DNA of 64,000 nucleotides from Diadema setosum. Lineage: Eukaryota; Echinodermata; Echinoidea; Diadematoida; Diadematidae. The DNA is taken from positions 30,304,366 to 30,368,365 of the forward strand of contig NC_092685.1 of the NCBI RefSeq assembly GCF_964275005.1, read 5' to 3'. Positions 13,369-25,800 of the stretch are shown here, piece by piece. The first letter of the stretch is position 1, and each line of letters begins with the position of its first letter. Made by a program: the position numbers and the translations under genes. Below the pieces are notes generated by a model. That model did no database searches. It saw only the letters and a list, made by a program, of their open reading frames with translations, and was not told the origin of the DNA.

Positions 13369-13658
13369 ATGGCGACGGTAAATTTCAGCGGGAAGTGGAA
13401 ACACAGCAAGGATGAAGGGTTCGATACCCTGCTGCAGAAACTAGGACTGGGTGTCTTAAAGCGAAAAGCCATCACATCGATGTCCCCTCAGCAGGAGATC
13501 ACCCAGAACGGCGACGAGTTTGTCGTCACCAACAAGACCACGTTGAAGACCACAACGCTCAAGTTCACGGTGGGCCAGGACTTCCAGTTTACCAACGTTA
13601 TTTCGGGCAAGGAGGAAACCATGCGGGCGGTCTGGGAGGGCCAGAAACTCGTCATCAA
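13369..13658 (+). CDS. FABP: FABP-B exon 1
   Basis: It encodes residues 1-96 and two bases of codon 97. The ATG follows a purine-rich AGGGAAAG and is the first that opens the family N-terminus. The base composition is visibly GC-richer than the flanks, as expected for coding sequence. Reading on into the intron gives an immediate stop, which supports the donor at 13659. Confidence 0.92.
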
Positions 13659-15966
13659 GTAAGTGAACCTTGAATTTACGAGGAAAACAAAATAGCTATT
13701 TTTGTTTCGGATTGGTGATAAACGTTTTGAGAAAACAGGTGCAAACATGAAAGGTATTTGCTGAAAAATACGATGACATGCGGGCTACTAATTAACTGGT
13801 ATAGCATACATGTGGTGTATTAGCACTGCGGAGGGCCCTATACACTGTTATAATTATGAATGGATGTACAGACAATACCCCCTTCGTACACCTACGTGTA
13901 TAGGTGACCGGGTATACGTGTAGGGAGTACAACATCTTACCAAGCATAATAATTATGTTCAAACCTAAAATCTCCTGTTTAGGGGTTGAACCACCACCTA
14001 CTTCTATGCAGCATCTGACAGTTCTCTACCACCACCAGTCACCACTGATACATGCTTGGCATTATAAAACTCCCCACCATCCCCACTTTCTGGGGTGCAT
14101 TTCTTTCTGTGAAGACCCTCTGTGTAGACACACTGTCAAGTGTTTGCCTACGACAACAGCACAGTATTGTCCATGGGCGGTCTTCAAACATTCGTATGTA
14201 TTTTCTCATCTGGGATACAAAGTGGAAGTTTTACTTGTGTTAATGACGTACCATATTGCCGTACGATGTTACAGGACTCCACGAAAGGGGAACATTGAAA
14301 GGTGCTGCAGTAAGCTAACGCTTGAATGAGCCGAGTAGCTAAATTAGCCATTTAGATACTTGCTGGTAAGCGGCGGATCTATTTGGCCAACACGTGCTTA
14401 ATTTTATAAATTGACCACAACCGCCATATTACTGCTTGTGGTGTCTTTTCAAAATTTCAAGATGATTTTTTTTTTTAAATAAAAACGAGTCTCTTAAATG
14501 GAACACTTGCTGCTAACTCTCAATCTCGTGGTGCTCTGGCATATCAGAGGTTGCGTAATTAACAAGACAATCTTTCCTCATTGCCTATACACTATGTGAA
14601 ACTTTCGAGCTATCATTTTCATGACAGCTTGCCCATGGGCATTTCAGTGACCATGTGCAATCTCCAATTGTTCACTCTTTCTTTCAAATTTCCTCAAAAA
14701 AAACCCCCAAACAAACAAACATAACAAAAAAACACTACAACTGAGGCTTCTCTATCACTTTATCAACTTAATCAGTTACCAAGAAATTGCATACATAATG
14801 TAGGGGTTTTCACCTTTTATCTTGTGCCAGTGATATCGATCACAATGTATGCAGATAGGATGAGGTGATGCTGTCGCCACATCACTCGTCTCCCATTGAC
14901 GTATACACACACATGCACACACAATACACACACACACATTCTGTGTTCAAATGAAATCACAATGAAAAGGTCATATCCTTCGCATTTCACGTACATTAGG
15001 AGATTATTACCTATCAAACATCATTCTAAACCCACGCCTTGTGCTGCTGCAGCGGAAATTAACGGTTGGGTAGGCCTAATGACGACGCAAGCATAATTAT
15101 GTATAAGAACCAATGCTAATGATAATTAGTAGGCCCATTATCATACCATCTTCTTTATCCAGGGTTGTCTCTACAGTGTTGCCACTGCTCTACCAGAGGT
15201 AGAGCATGCTATACTCAGTCTCTGAAGGCATGCGTTGCGAATCAATGCGGTGTGTGTCCTCCAATATTGAATCTGATGAGTGTATTGTTATGCGAAACAC
15301 CGTCTTTAACAAGATGTGATTGTATACACTAGGAACATGTATTCGGGATGGCTTTTTCACTTGCGACAACCAGGATACGAACCAGATAATGGAATGGATG
15401 TACAACCCGGACTGAGTCGTATGGGTTACAAGAATAGCACATTGATTTGCTCTGAGACAGATCCATTTCTTTTCAAAAAGTGACACATCAGAGGCATTCC
15501 ATCACGATATAGGTGGCAAATATTTATAAATTTGAGCACACAGTCTCACACATTAACATAATGTTTGCAGCATTGTTGATTCTATTTCTTTAACCTTCGA
15601 TTTCACTAAGGCATCTAATTTATTCAATATCAATGCCCTTCCCTGCTGAAAAAGGACTAAACTCTTTCTCGCCACGATCGACTTCTCCTTTGTATTCATA
15701 CTTTGTATTATGTATGATATACTTTGTATACCTTGAATGATTATTTTAGTACCTTTCGATGGATGGAAATACAGTGTAATTGAATTGAATTCTGACGTAA
15801 TGTATGGATTCTTCTTATGATATCTCAATGATTGTTTTTTGGCATCAGGAACATGACTGACCCGGATGGAGTATTGGCCACCAGGGAGCTCGTAGATGCT
15901 GATCACATGACTATCACTCAGCAGAAGGGAGACACCGTTGCTAAGCGACACTTCATCAAAGCGTGA
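13369..15966 (+). CDS. FABP: FABP-B, complete two-exon lipid-binding protein gene (135 aa)
   Basis: This is a cytosolic fatty-acid/retinoid carrier of the FABP/iLBP family. Exon 1 (13369-13658) starts ATG-GCG, with F-S-G-K-W-K at residues 6-11, the family's N-terminal hallmark. It continues through the helix-turn-helix lid (residues 18-36) and strands carrying T-V-G-Q-D-F (67-72). The donor is CAA|GTAAGT, phase 2. Exon 2 (15849-15966) begins after GCATCAG and ends at TGA. Joined length is 135 aa, normal for the family (about 127-140). The ligand-contact Arg is kept (A-T-R-E-L, R109), while the C-terminal R-x-Y motif is R130-x-F132. Vertebrate relatives usually have four exons, so this gene has lost introns or follows an invertebrate layout. 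It is the middle member of the tandem cluster. The ligand cannot be told from sequence. Confidence 0.92.
13659..15848 (+). other. FABP-B intron
   Basis: A 2.19 kb phase-2 intron with GTAAGT donor and TTTTTTGGCATCAG acceptor. It contains a CA-type repeat (about 14903-14938) and an open frame of 141 codons (13904-14329) with no domain I recognise. I take that frame as chance or an old repeat. Confidence 0.75.
15849..15966 (+). CDS. FABP: FABP-B exon 2 (terminal)
   Basis: It completes Lys97 and encodes residues 98-135: an Asp-rich turn, A-T-R-E-L, a T-I-T-Q-Q-K-G-D strand, and K-R-H-F-I-K-A before TGA. The frame, the phase and the gap-free alignment with the FABP-A exon at 3270-3396 make the assignment firm. 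Confidence 0.91.
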
Positions 15967-16678
15967 GGAACAGAGCCTTCTATTAAAGGCTCTGGTGAGG
16001 AATCAACCCAAGCGCCCTCTACCATTAAAGCCTGCCATCTCCTTGAATTGGAACTGCTCGTTTGTGTGGCTCTTTAGTTGGCGCCATGGATAGGAAAATG
16101 AAACACGTATTATGATTTTTGATCAGCTCGAGCGAGATGCACACGATGTCATTGTATACAAACAACATGTAATATAGACTTTTTTTTTTAGAGATGTTGG
16201 AAATTACATAGTAGATGTCTCAATTCAGAGTGCCCAGAAATTAAGTGCAATTAAAGTTGAGATTTACACGTATAAGAGGCACTGTTTCAGTATTCCAGCA
16301 TATCAGTCTGATCCTGCTTACACATGCGAACGTAATGGCATTGTCAGACATTGGACGTGACCCATGTAGACTATAATGATTTATTGCAATGTATGTAGAT
16401 TATGGTTCTTATTTAGTTGTTTTTTTTTTATTAAACGTCTTGTTGTAAAACTCTGATTTATTATGTCATTAAACCATAAATGTGAAATGTGAATACTGAC
16501 CTACCTTATTCTTTCTTCTTTTTTTTTGTTTGGGAAGAATTATGTGCAAATTATCAGTTTTAAGATAAAAATAACAAAGCGCAACGATTTATGAATAGGT
16601 GTAACAAAGTTTTTCGTGTCGTGAGAAGACAACACTCGAATCTACATTTCTTTATACTGTTTGCACAGAGTTCATTTC
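15967..16678 (+). other. 3' flank of FABP-B
   Basis: Probable 3' UTR followed by AT-rich intergenic DNA. ATTAAA variants occur at about 15982 and 16023, near the stop. No canonical AATAAA is close by. A related pair of 6-10 bp words (TTAAAGGCTCTGG, TTAAAGCCTGCC) is unremarkable. Confidence 0.4.
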
Positions 16679-16797
16679 GGGCCCCGTTTTATCAAAAGAT
16701 AAAATCGATTTTAACTTTCCTTACCACACAGGCTGCCACAGACTTACAGTTGAAATCAACTTTATAACCAACTTTAACTCTTCATAAAACAGGGCCC
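16679..16797. mobile_element. MITE, GGGCCCYGTTTTAT inverted ends (119 bp)
   Basis: The left end is GGGCCCCGTTTTATCA. The complement of the right end is GGGCCCTGTTTTATGA. The interior has no coding potential but carries inverted A/T-rich words (GATTTTAACTTT and AACTTTAACTC). It belongs to the same end-family as the foldback at 12408-12468. Confidence 0.8.
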
Positions 16798-16809
16798 AGG
16801 AATGTAATT

Positions 16810-16813
<4 letters not shown>

Positions 16814-16862
<49 letters not shown>
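16814..16862. repeat. (TA)n microsatellite
   Basis: About 24 uninterrupted TA units, placed between the MITE and the tRNA-like fragment. Confidence 0.95.
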
Positions 16863-16866
<4 letters not shown>

Positions 16867-16966
16867 ATGAGATATGAGAAAGGAAGGAGAAAATGGTGCG
16901 TAGATTTGACATCATTATTCCTCTTACTGTTCCTCCTTTTCGGTAAAAGTGCGAGAGTTGCACAGT

Positions 16967-17020
16967 TGGTCCCCGCCGGGAATCGAACCTGGGTCTTTGG
17001 CATGGAACGCCAACGACTTA
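16967..17020 (-). pseudogene. tRNA-like 3' half (anticodon and T arms), SINE or tRNA remnant
   Basis: Read on the - strand: an anticodon-like stem TTGGC/GCCAA closes a 7-nt loop GTTCCAT (anticodon position TCC, which would be Gly). This is followed by a T arm with GGTTCGATTCCC and an acceptor-like 3' end GGGGACCA. Where the D arm and 5' acceptor strand should be, there is only an ATT/ATG microsatellite. The T stem has one mismatch. It fits a truncated tRNA-derived SINE or a tRNA pseudogene and cannot be a working tRNA. Confidence 0.65.
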
Positions 17021-17093
17021 ATGATAATAATAATGATGATAATAATGATAATAATAATAATGATAATCATCATCATCATCATTATTATCATCA

Positions 17094-17150
<57 letters not shown>
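17021..17150. repeat. (TAA/TGA)n and (TA)n compound microsatellite
   Basis: Triplet-type ATA/ATG units (17021-17097) run into about 26 TA units (17099-17150). Long open frames of Ile/Tyr or Met/Ile across it are artefacts of the repeat. Confidence 0.95.
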
Positions 17151-17155
<5 letters not shown>

Positions 17156-18624
17156 AAATAGACACTTAGCATTAAAAAAAACAAACACCAAACTGAAAAT
17201 ATGCGTAGCTGATATACAACTCTCACCGAAGTCGCATGTGTTAGTCCACGTTGCACGTTGATATTGAGAAGCATGTCGTTACGTCAGAAACGCGGCAAAA
17301 TTCATAGTTTCTCGTACTTGGTCCGTAGGTTGCCATGGCGGAATAAAACGAAAAAAAAAGCAAGACAAAACAAAAACAAAACAAACTTACAAAAACACAG
17401 TGACAAAGACAATGAACAGGAGAATAGAAACAGAATTTGGAAAGATGTGTGTGTATGTCATTGGGCTGGCAATAAAATACGTTATACGTCTCTGTTACAA
17501 AAAGATACAGATATACATGTAGGAATTTACAACAAATTAATGATTGTAATCCCAGACAACTGAAATATTCCGGCAATCACGTATACTGGAGTGTCCGCTG
17601 TTTTTCGTCTTTGTTCCGAACAAAATCTTGTTTGTTTGTTTTTTCTTGTTGTTGTTTTTGCGGGGGGGGGGGGGGTTAAGACTAATATGTGTAGTCTGGT
17701 AGCCTTTCCATCCTATAACACTTTATAAACCAAGCTGTAGAATTTTCCTTGTTAAACTGTCCCGACCATTTTCTTTAAACGAAAAATAATATATTATATT
17801 ATTGAGAGGTGTTTTTTTTTTCATGTTAAACATCGTAGCCCAGGGGCTAAATTGCATATAACTTTATAAATACGTCAATATTTTAAATCTCACAGTAACA
17901 TATGAAGTGCAAACTAACCAACAAATAATCGAGCACGAGATCTGAGGTCTATGCAGTAACAAAAAGTAAATGAATACAAAGTAATCAATTATGAATATAT
18001 CATGAAATAACGAAATGAAAATCATATTAAGTTAATTCTGTATACGTTATTTTTTTTTGAACAAATTCAGACTTTCATCATTCATACGGTTACAAAATTA
18101 CTATTGGGCATATACACGTATGACTGAGAGAAATTACATGATTATACAAATACAGTATATATATTGCGCACCTTTAGAAACAAACAGAACAAAAATGATG
18201 TTGCAATAGATATGCCTCCGCCATTATTCTTCTAATAAATAAAACCACAAAACATCAAAGACGACAGTGTCACATGATCAATGAAAGAAAAAAAAAATAA
18301 ACTGACATAATTACTATTTGGAAGTTTGATTGCACAACCCCCATTATGTTAATGTTCACATATTCCTCGACCAAATTTCATTTAACATGACACAGAGAGC
18401 AAAAGGAATTTGAGCATTTTCACTTGACCTTTATAAATCGCCCCATGACCAATATCTTTCTACAAATAATCAGTAAATCAGTAATATCATATTAGCATAA
18501 CAATACTTTTAATCGATTTCAAAATATCTTCCCAAATATCGAAGGTAATCGATGAAACGGAAAGAATGGGCTATATCAAAATCAAGAATCATGTATATCC
18601 TACCGTCTAAAGTGGTTGCATGTT
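17151..18624. other. Intergenic, no gene recognised
   Basis: AT-rich sequence with A/C-rich simple stretches near 17350-17400 and a G-run at about 17661-17675. No splice-flanked coding exon of known family was seen. Confidence 0.5.
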
Positions 18625-20036
18625 CCGTAAAACGGGGTGAATAGGGACGGCGAGGTGAATAGGGACAAAACCGAGAAAAGTTTTTTGAATGTGCATGTTT
18701 CATATTTGCTTGAACTTTTTTTCTTACTTTTATCACAGGATGGAAGGACCATCCAACAGTGTCCAGTAAGTGGTCCACCTGATGTGAAAAAAATTTTTAA
18801 AGGGTACAGGAGGTCCAAATAAAATTTTTCAAAAAATCACAAAAAAATCAGGGCGGTCAAAACTTTTCTGCTCCTGTGGTCATTGATTAATGAAATTCGC
18901 TGAAAATGTTCATGAATCTAGCCTATTAGGTCCTACAACACACCTTTAAATATGAAATAATTATTCCTACAGGAATTTGTGACAGCACATTTTTTCTTCT
19001 CTTGGGCAAAAAATCAGTTAGACTGGGGTGAATAGGGACACCATGGTGTCGTTTGATTGGCCCTTTAGATTTTCTGTGTGATTAACTATTACAATGTCAT
19101 AAATTGCTCTGAAATGTTTGTTATGTCCAGCTATTTCCAAAAGTGTGAATTTCTATTCTAAATCTCTTGACAAGAGAGCAATAAGATCTTTGGATATGTG
19201 GCTTCACTTTTGTATACATAGATGAGAGTGAACTTTGCTGTCGTAACCCTAACTTGGGGAGGAAGGGTCTGGGAACCCCGGCCCCACCCACCCTCTTGGG
19301 AATTTTTTTCACTGCCTAAGACAGGCTAGGACTTTTCCACTTGTATTTCATGACCCTTTTCTCTGTCTTCTGCATGTTTTAATGCCAATAACACGTCTGT
19401 TTGGGTCAGACCCATACTTTAGGTGCCAGCTTATAATTGCTGTAAGAACTCCCAAAATATCCCCGACATCATAAGAGTCAAGTTACACTGAATTTAGAGT
19501 GTATGGATAAGATTGTACATCATGATTTGCCACTACAAGAAGAAGTGGGTTAATATTTGAGTGCAATTCAATGGATTAGTAAAGTTTTGACCTACTTTTC
19601 AATCTTAACCTTTGACCTGATGGGTCACATTTTTTTTTATATCAGCTCATATTGTTGGGCTGTGGCAATTTTTGTTAAAGATTGATTTATCAATGGAATA
19701 GATTGCTCTTAAATGTTTGTATATCATTTTTAAACTCTGTAGTTGTTCCCTTAATCCAATTCATAGGATGGATTGAAAAAAAAATGCCTCCAAACAGCTC
19801 TTTTTGGATCAAAAATAGTGTTGTCCCTGTTGACCCCAAATTTGGGGTCAATAGGGACAGCATCATTTTATAAAAAAACATAATTTTCCCCCAAATATTT
19901 ATTCTTTTTCACAATACCAAATTAAAGGTATTTTAGGTGGACATAAAATCCCCACATAAGATTGAGTCTCTGGGCTGCATGAAAAAAATACAATCATAAT
20001 AACTTTAAATTTGTCCCTAGTCACCCCGTTTTACGG
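18625..20036. mobile_element. Non-autonomous DNA transposon, CCGTAAAACGGGGTGA ends (1.41 kb)
   Basis: Terminal inverted repeats of 24 bp with one mismatch: CCGTAAAACGGGGTGAATAG at 18625, mirrored at 20013-20036. Inside, the word GTGAATAGGGAC (or its complement) recurs at about 18636, 18653, 19026, 19823 and 19847. The last two form a 38-bp palindrome centred at 19840/19841. No transposase frame survives. Superfamily is not assigned because no clear target-site duplication flanks it (TT is shared). Confidence 0.82.
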
Positions 20037-22689
20037 TTTTCATCAATCTTTGAAAACTTTTTTTTTTTTAAATTGGAACTTCTTTGAGGATCCTCCAGAA
20101 ATGTTTTGATGCGAAGAGAAAGGAATTATTCCAAATTCACACAGTTTCAATTTCAGTGAAACATTAATTTTACAGGATATAGGTAGGACTACACATTATC
20201 ACGGTTGAAAAGGAGTTCACTGGCCTTGTAAACAGGTAAACGTAAAGTACATGCAGTCATTGCCAAGAATTATTGTGCTGCTCACGTGAAATATTTATTT
20301 CCAACTCAAAGGCACCATGAACTTTTGTTGTAGGAACACAACCGGGTGCCTGGTAACAGATAACTCGTATGTTGGCTGTTGCCTCGGGCTCCTATGTGGC
20401 AAATGCGACGATGATTAATTATGAGCCATGTGTAAAACGCTCACCAGAGTGTCAAGAAACTTTGGCGCCCGTAAAAGGAGAAAAGCAGACATCATACCGA
20501 GACTTGCTTTACACATACCTTCAATTTCTACTGAAGAGAATGCCAGCCATTAAGCCTGGTATGATCATCGTTTTCTTTTCTGGTACATTGTATATATTAG
20601 CGCAGTGCTGGAGTATCATTTATGATTTGTGCTCTATGGTGGTAGAAAATCAACAATATCGTAATGGTTTTTCACGTCAAACGTGAAGTCCTGTGTACAA
20701 TTATACCGAACTGCCTTCTCTGTACTGAAAAAAAAAATACAAAGCAAAAACAAAACAAGCAAACACGTACTTTGGGATTAATAGGCATAGCTTCAGTCCG
20801 TCTGTTAGTAATAGAGCTAACCTTATATCACGTCTCTTCGACATTAAAGCTGTGCCTATCTGCTTAATTTACTTGGGGGTATTGGTATTGGAATTAGAAA
20901 TAGTGCAATTTGGCGAACTACAATTTACTTGCATAATTCTTATATATTCGTTATGGAAGACATACACTAAATGTCTTTTTTTTTAACCCACATAGGCCTA
21001 CTATGTGTGTGTGTATGTGTGATGAGTGTGTGTGTGTGTGTGTGTCTTCGTGTGTATTTGTCACAAATTAAGTTAAATATTCTATTATAGTAATTTTATG
21101 AAATCTTCTGTCTGTCGGATCTTTTGTAATAATTGGTCTGTTGGATCTTTAGTCTATCTGACCTTCGGCATAGAAATAGTGGTATAGGAAGAAACAAAAC
21201 AAGCTTACTTTGTTGTAGAAGGTCAAAAAAGGCCATCCAGGTACGAGAAAACATTATGAAGAGGATCTGCAGAGAAAAAGATATAAACAGTGAATGCAAA
21301 GAGAGAAAGAGAGAGAGAGACGGCGTCGCTTTGTCCTCGACAATATGTGATCCTCGCTTTGTTGCAAACCAAGTCTTGTGTAGTCTCTTATAGTTTTGCC
21401 TGTTTGTTTGTGTCAGTGTTACTTTTGTTGTTGTTATTATGTTTTGCGTTGTTGGTGGTGTGTGTATGCCCTTAATGCACCCTGGATATTTCCCTTAAAG
21501 ACAAAATCGTTACCCCCTGCTTGTTCGCATGAAATACGGGAAATATCTACCTTAGATATATATGTAATTATTTGCCCGCATATCGAGAACAAACAGGAGG
21601 CAACTAAAATTACATGCGTTGAGGTAATTGTCGTTCTGTCCCGCATTCTGGTGGCAATCTCAATGGAGCATCGCGGAATCGTAGTATTTTAATCGTGGAC
21701 ACTGTATACCGTAGATGGCGCCGTGCAGACATCAGCTCCCGGAGAAATTATGATATGATAATATAATAACTTTAAAATAAATAAAATTATGATTATGATA
21801 ATAAGGTAGTGGTTGAAGACAGGCGAGTCCGCAAGTTATGCTTTGATAGTCCATTAGGAACCAGACTGATTTTGAAATACATGTAGTTCAATAATAGTTT
21901 ATGAAAGTATAAAAAATTGTGAGAAGGGCTTGTAGAGGGAAGGGGAAGAAGAAATCAGCAATGACGCCAATCACTTAAACATGTATACCGCGTTTCATAT
22001 AGCAAACTTGTCGCTGCATCAGCACCATGATCCGCCCGCAAAGATCAGGGAACTTAAAAATCTTACTAGGTCTTAACATATCTGATAAGAATTAATACGT
22101 ATCTAATGCACAACATTCGTCACCACTGCTGATAGCATAATCTAGGCTACTTTGTGGCGCTGCCTTAACGAATCCAATGACAATGCTTTCCACGCTTGAG
22201 GACACAAAAGGGCTGTGCGACCTTCAGACACCCACGAACAAATCTCAGAAACTGTGTATACAGTTTGTTAGTTACTCCACGAATTACAATGATTTTGTCC
22301 GTACCAACAAAACTGCACACATGGAAATCCAACCTGCAAGTTTTGCAGTGAATGGGAGGTACAGGAAATCGAACGTCTGGTCTGGAAATCTTTCGACCGT
22401 CGAGTTTGAATCATTGGAAATAACCCTTGATGAACCTCTTATGTTTACTATCTAGCGTACCAAAATTGAATACGCACTATCATGGGAAAAGCGAGCTCAA
22501 AATGTGTTAACACAAATTTAGACCGACATGACGTAAGCACCTCAAGTAACGCACCCTCTATTATCAATATGCATAACACGGAGTAAACGTCTTTCTCTCC
22601 TTTCGCGTACTGATTGCAGCTCACTGTGTAGGCATTTCTGGTTGTACTCCCCATAGTTCTTTCGTACAATCTTCACTGGCGGTGCCGTC
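20037..22689. other. Intergenic between transposon and FABP-C
   Basis: Two ATG-initiated open frames, 20369-20686 (105 codons, one hydrophobic stretch) and 22177-22455 (92 codons), match no family I recognise. I do not call them genes. A TG-type repeat lies at 21003-21044. The last 100 bp before FABP-C are likely 5' UTR or promoter, with no clear TATA box. Confidence 0.45.
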
Positions 22690-22877
22690 ATGGCCGCTGA
22701 AGGCGAGGCGCAGGTACCCAACTTTACCGGCTACTGGAAATTGGAGCGGAATGACGAAAATTTCGATAAATACCTACAGGAGGTCGGGGTCAACTTTGTC
22801 ATGAGAAAAGTGATCAAGAATGCCTCCATGTATCAGGACATTGAACAAGACGGCAACAACTTCAAGCTTAAAGTCAT
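22690..22877 (+). CDS. FABP: FABP-C exon 1
   Basis: It encodes residues 1-62 plus two bases of codon 63. The start is the only in-frame ATG ahead of the F-x-G-x-W motif, in a good context (GTCATGGCC). Hallmarks: F-T-G-Y-W-K-L, N-F-D-K-Y-L, Q-D-I-E-Q-D-G-N. Confidence 0.92.
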
Positions 22878-25800
22878 GTAAGGTTCATAATTTATCTGCC
22901 ATTTCTATTTACCAGTAGTCAAACGTAAGAATGACACTCTTTCGTGATTGTTACTTATTTTATTATCATATATTTGAGTTTTATAACGGGTTAAGCGCAA
23001 TTTTATTACATCGTGAAGTACCAGGAAGTCCAGAGCAAGATAGAACCTTCCCAGTGATATATCACTTGTAACATTACAACAATCAAGGAATGTTCTTGTA
23101 GACATGATTAAAGATATCATATATTTTCACATTATTTTCTTTGTTTTTTACCACTTTAATTGCAAATATCTCAAATCAAAAAGAATGGAGTTAGCTCGTT
23201 GTGCAAGCAAACTCTTCACACAATATGCTTACATGAACATATTATGCATGTATTATGCACATAATACGACATACATCGATATAGTTTGTGTGTTGTGGTT
23301 ACACCTATTAGTTGGAGGACGTTCGTGAGTTTTGTTTATTTTATAGCTGAGTGTGCATGTATGCATAGAGTGCCCTTTTGTTACTGTGTATTTAATTGGA
23401 AGATAAAGGTTTTGATTTAGCTATTGCTTCTGGCTTTACTTCTGTCATGAAGAAAAATGAATAAAGTTGAACTAAGAGCAAAGTACGGGCATAATCAATA
23501 TGATATGGCTCATGCAAACAGATATGTCGATATAAGAGGGGGAAGAGGTTACTTTGAAAAGAATATACCAATGGAAAAAAAAAACCGGTTTAATAACCCA
23601 CATTTGATTTAGTATAGGCCTATTTATAGGCCTATACGTAACTTTGCATGCCATTTTTTTTTTTTGGGGGGGGGGGGGCACCTTTGTATGCATCTTTGTA
23701 TGTCATAAGAGAAAAACAAAACACAATAATGATTATGAAATTGATGGCGACATGAATTTGGGACATTATACCATGAAAAGTTCATCACTACAGTGTACTT
23801 GCACTGGAGAAATTAAGTTAGCCAATTTACTTCATTTTTTTTCAGTGGGCTTATATCCATTGCAAATTCAAAGCTCTTTGACAAGCTTAAATCTCTCCAT
23901 TGAAAAGGCACAATTAGTGTGGAGAAGGTAACAATTTCATAACTTGTTAGTCAGGCGAATATGTATACACAAGTAGAGAAAATATGGAGGGATCCATGCA
24001 GGAAATAGGACACATAATCACAATGGGGCCGGCAGAATGAGAAAGTATTGCGCAGACCCAATTTTCCGTTTGTCGTTCCCGCCACAGAAAGCTCTACTCG
24101 ACATAATTTATAACGTCATGATCACTCTCAGTCGTGCCTAAACAAACACAATTATTATGACTATTGTATAAGCATAAAGTCTCCCTCTCTGCAAGTATTG
24201 CTCATTTTGTTATGTACTCCAGGGTCACCAGAAGTCTCCCCCCCCCCCCACACACACACACACAAACACACACACGCACATACGCACACACTTTTGGCTT
24301 CTCCAAAAACAACAACAACAACAACAACGAATTGATAATGATAATGGTAACAGGAAATCATCATAAAATTTATGATGTCTCGAGGGTTCCTTCCGGAGAT
24401 TCTTCCGATGGAAGGAAAGGGGTGTCATTGACCAGTTGACCAAAGACATTCCACGCCCCCTGTATATATGCAATGTTTGGTTAGATATATATAGGTTTTC
24501 CCGGCCAATTTCGCACTTTTTTCAGTCCAATTCCTAATTTGTGCATTCAATTTAGCAGAATTTAGCCTAGATGGCATGTTCGGTATTTCAATTTTATAAT
24601 CTTTTCATTCAAATTCATTTTGGAGCATTCAAATTACATTTAACATCATTCGAATCAGTACTTTTTCAGTTCAAATTCGTAAGACAAGCACCAATTCGCA
24701 AATCGTTCATTCAATTTAGCATGATATAGTCACGTGATCACGTATACGCTGCGCTCGTTCATTCGAATTCATTCTCGGGCATCCAATTTCGCATTTACTG
24801 CAGTCAATTTAGCAGACACGTTAAGCATTTATTCCTTTTTTTTCCATTTTCATTCATCATAGGTAGTGTTTGCAAGCATCTTAACATTTCATTTTTCGTA
24901 TTTATTCTTTATTCTAATGTCACCTTTGCAACAGTACTTTCAAAATATGTGTATGCGTTTAAAATGTTGGATAGCATTATTTCATTCACAGATACATTAA
25001 TCTTGTTTTGTTTTGACATTAATTGGGAGAAGGTTTCTTACATCTTGATTATTTCTTTCATCCGCATGTTTCATTATTTTCATCTGGTGGGTGCTATATT
25101 GCGTTAATCATCATTAAGAATAAAGTTCTTGGATCGGCTCTAGCCATCAATTTGTCAAGGTTGTTACCCTCAAATGCTTCTATGATTGTTTCCCTTTCTT
25201 CTTGAGAAATACGCCTGTATCTTACTCGTACTGCCATGACTGGACATACGAAAGTGAAGTGATCTATGGTACTGGTGCATATATATTTCTGATAACATGT
25301 ATAAAAGAAGAGGGGCGTTACAGAACAACAAACTTGAATTATTTAGGGTCAAAGATACCTTTGCTATATACTTAACAGTGTGTGGATGAAACAAAAATTC
25401 ACCTTTAAATACGTATAAACCACGGTTCTCACCTTTTCAAAATAGAATTAACATTACGCCAATTTGAATGAACATATTTGGAATTTGACTGCCCATACGC
25501 GAAATTGAATGACTGAAATACCATTTTCCGCCAGTGCTGGCGAATTTGAATGACTGGAGATCACGTGCCAATTTGAATGCCCGTTTTACGAATTCGAAAG
25601 GCACATGTGCGAATTTCATTGATCGAAATGCTAAATTGAATGAACAAGTTGCAATTTTGAATGACAGAATGTGCAGTGACGAGGATTTTCGCTAAATTGA
25701 ATGAACCTTTTATCAAATAGACTTACAAAAGTGCGAAATTGGCCGGGAAAACCTGTAGTATCACGTAGCTCCGTGAGAGTATCCAGGGAACGCCTCCCTG

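Noticed and set aside
13904-14329. 141-codon open frame in the FABP-B intron
   Set aside because: No recognisable domain, lies between two well-defined FABP exons, and no splice signals suggest use.
16967-17020. Functional tRNA-Gly(TCC) gene
   Set aside because: The D arm and 5' acceptor strand are missing, so only a 3' half is present.
16721-17274. Open frames giving poly-(Ile-Tyr), poly-Ile or poly-Met
   Set aside because: Translations of (TA)n and ATA/ATG microsatellites.
20369-20686. 105-codon frame with a hydrophobic segment
   Set aside because: No family recognised, AT-rich codon use like the background, and no promoter or splice evidence. Noted in the intergenic entry only.
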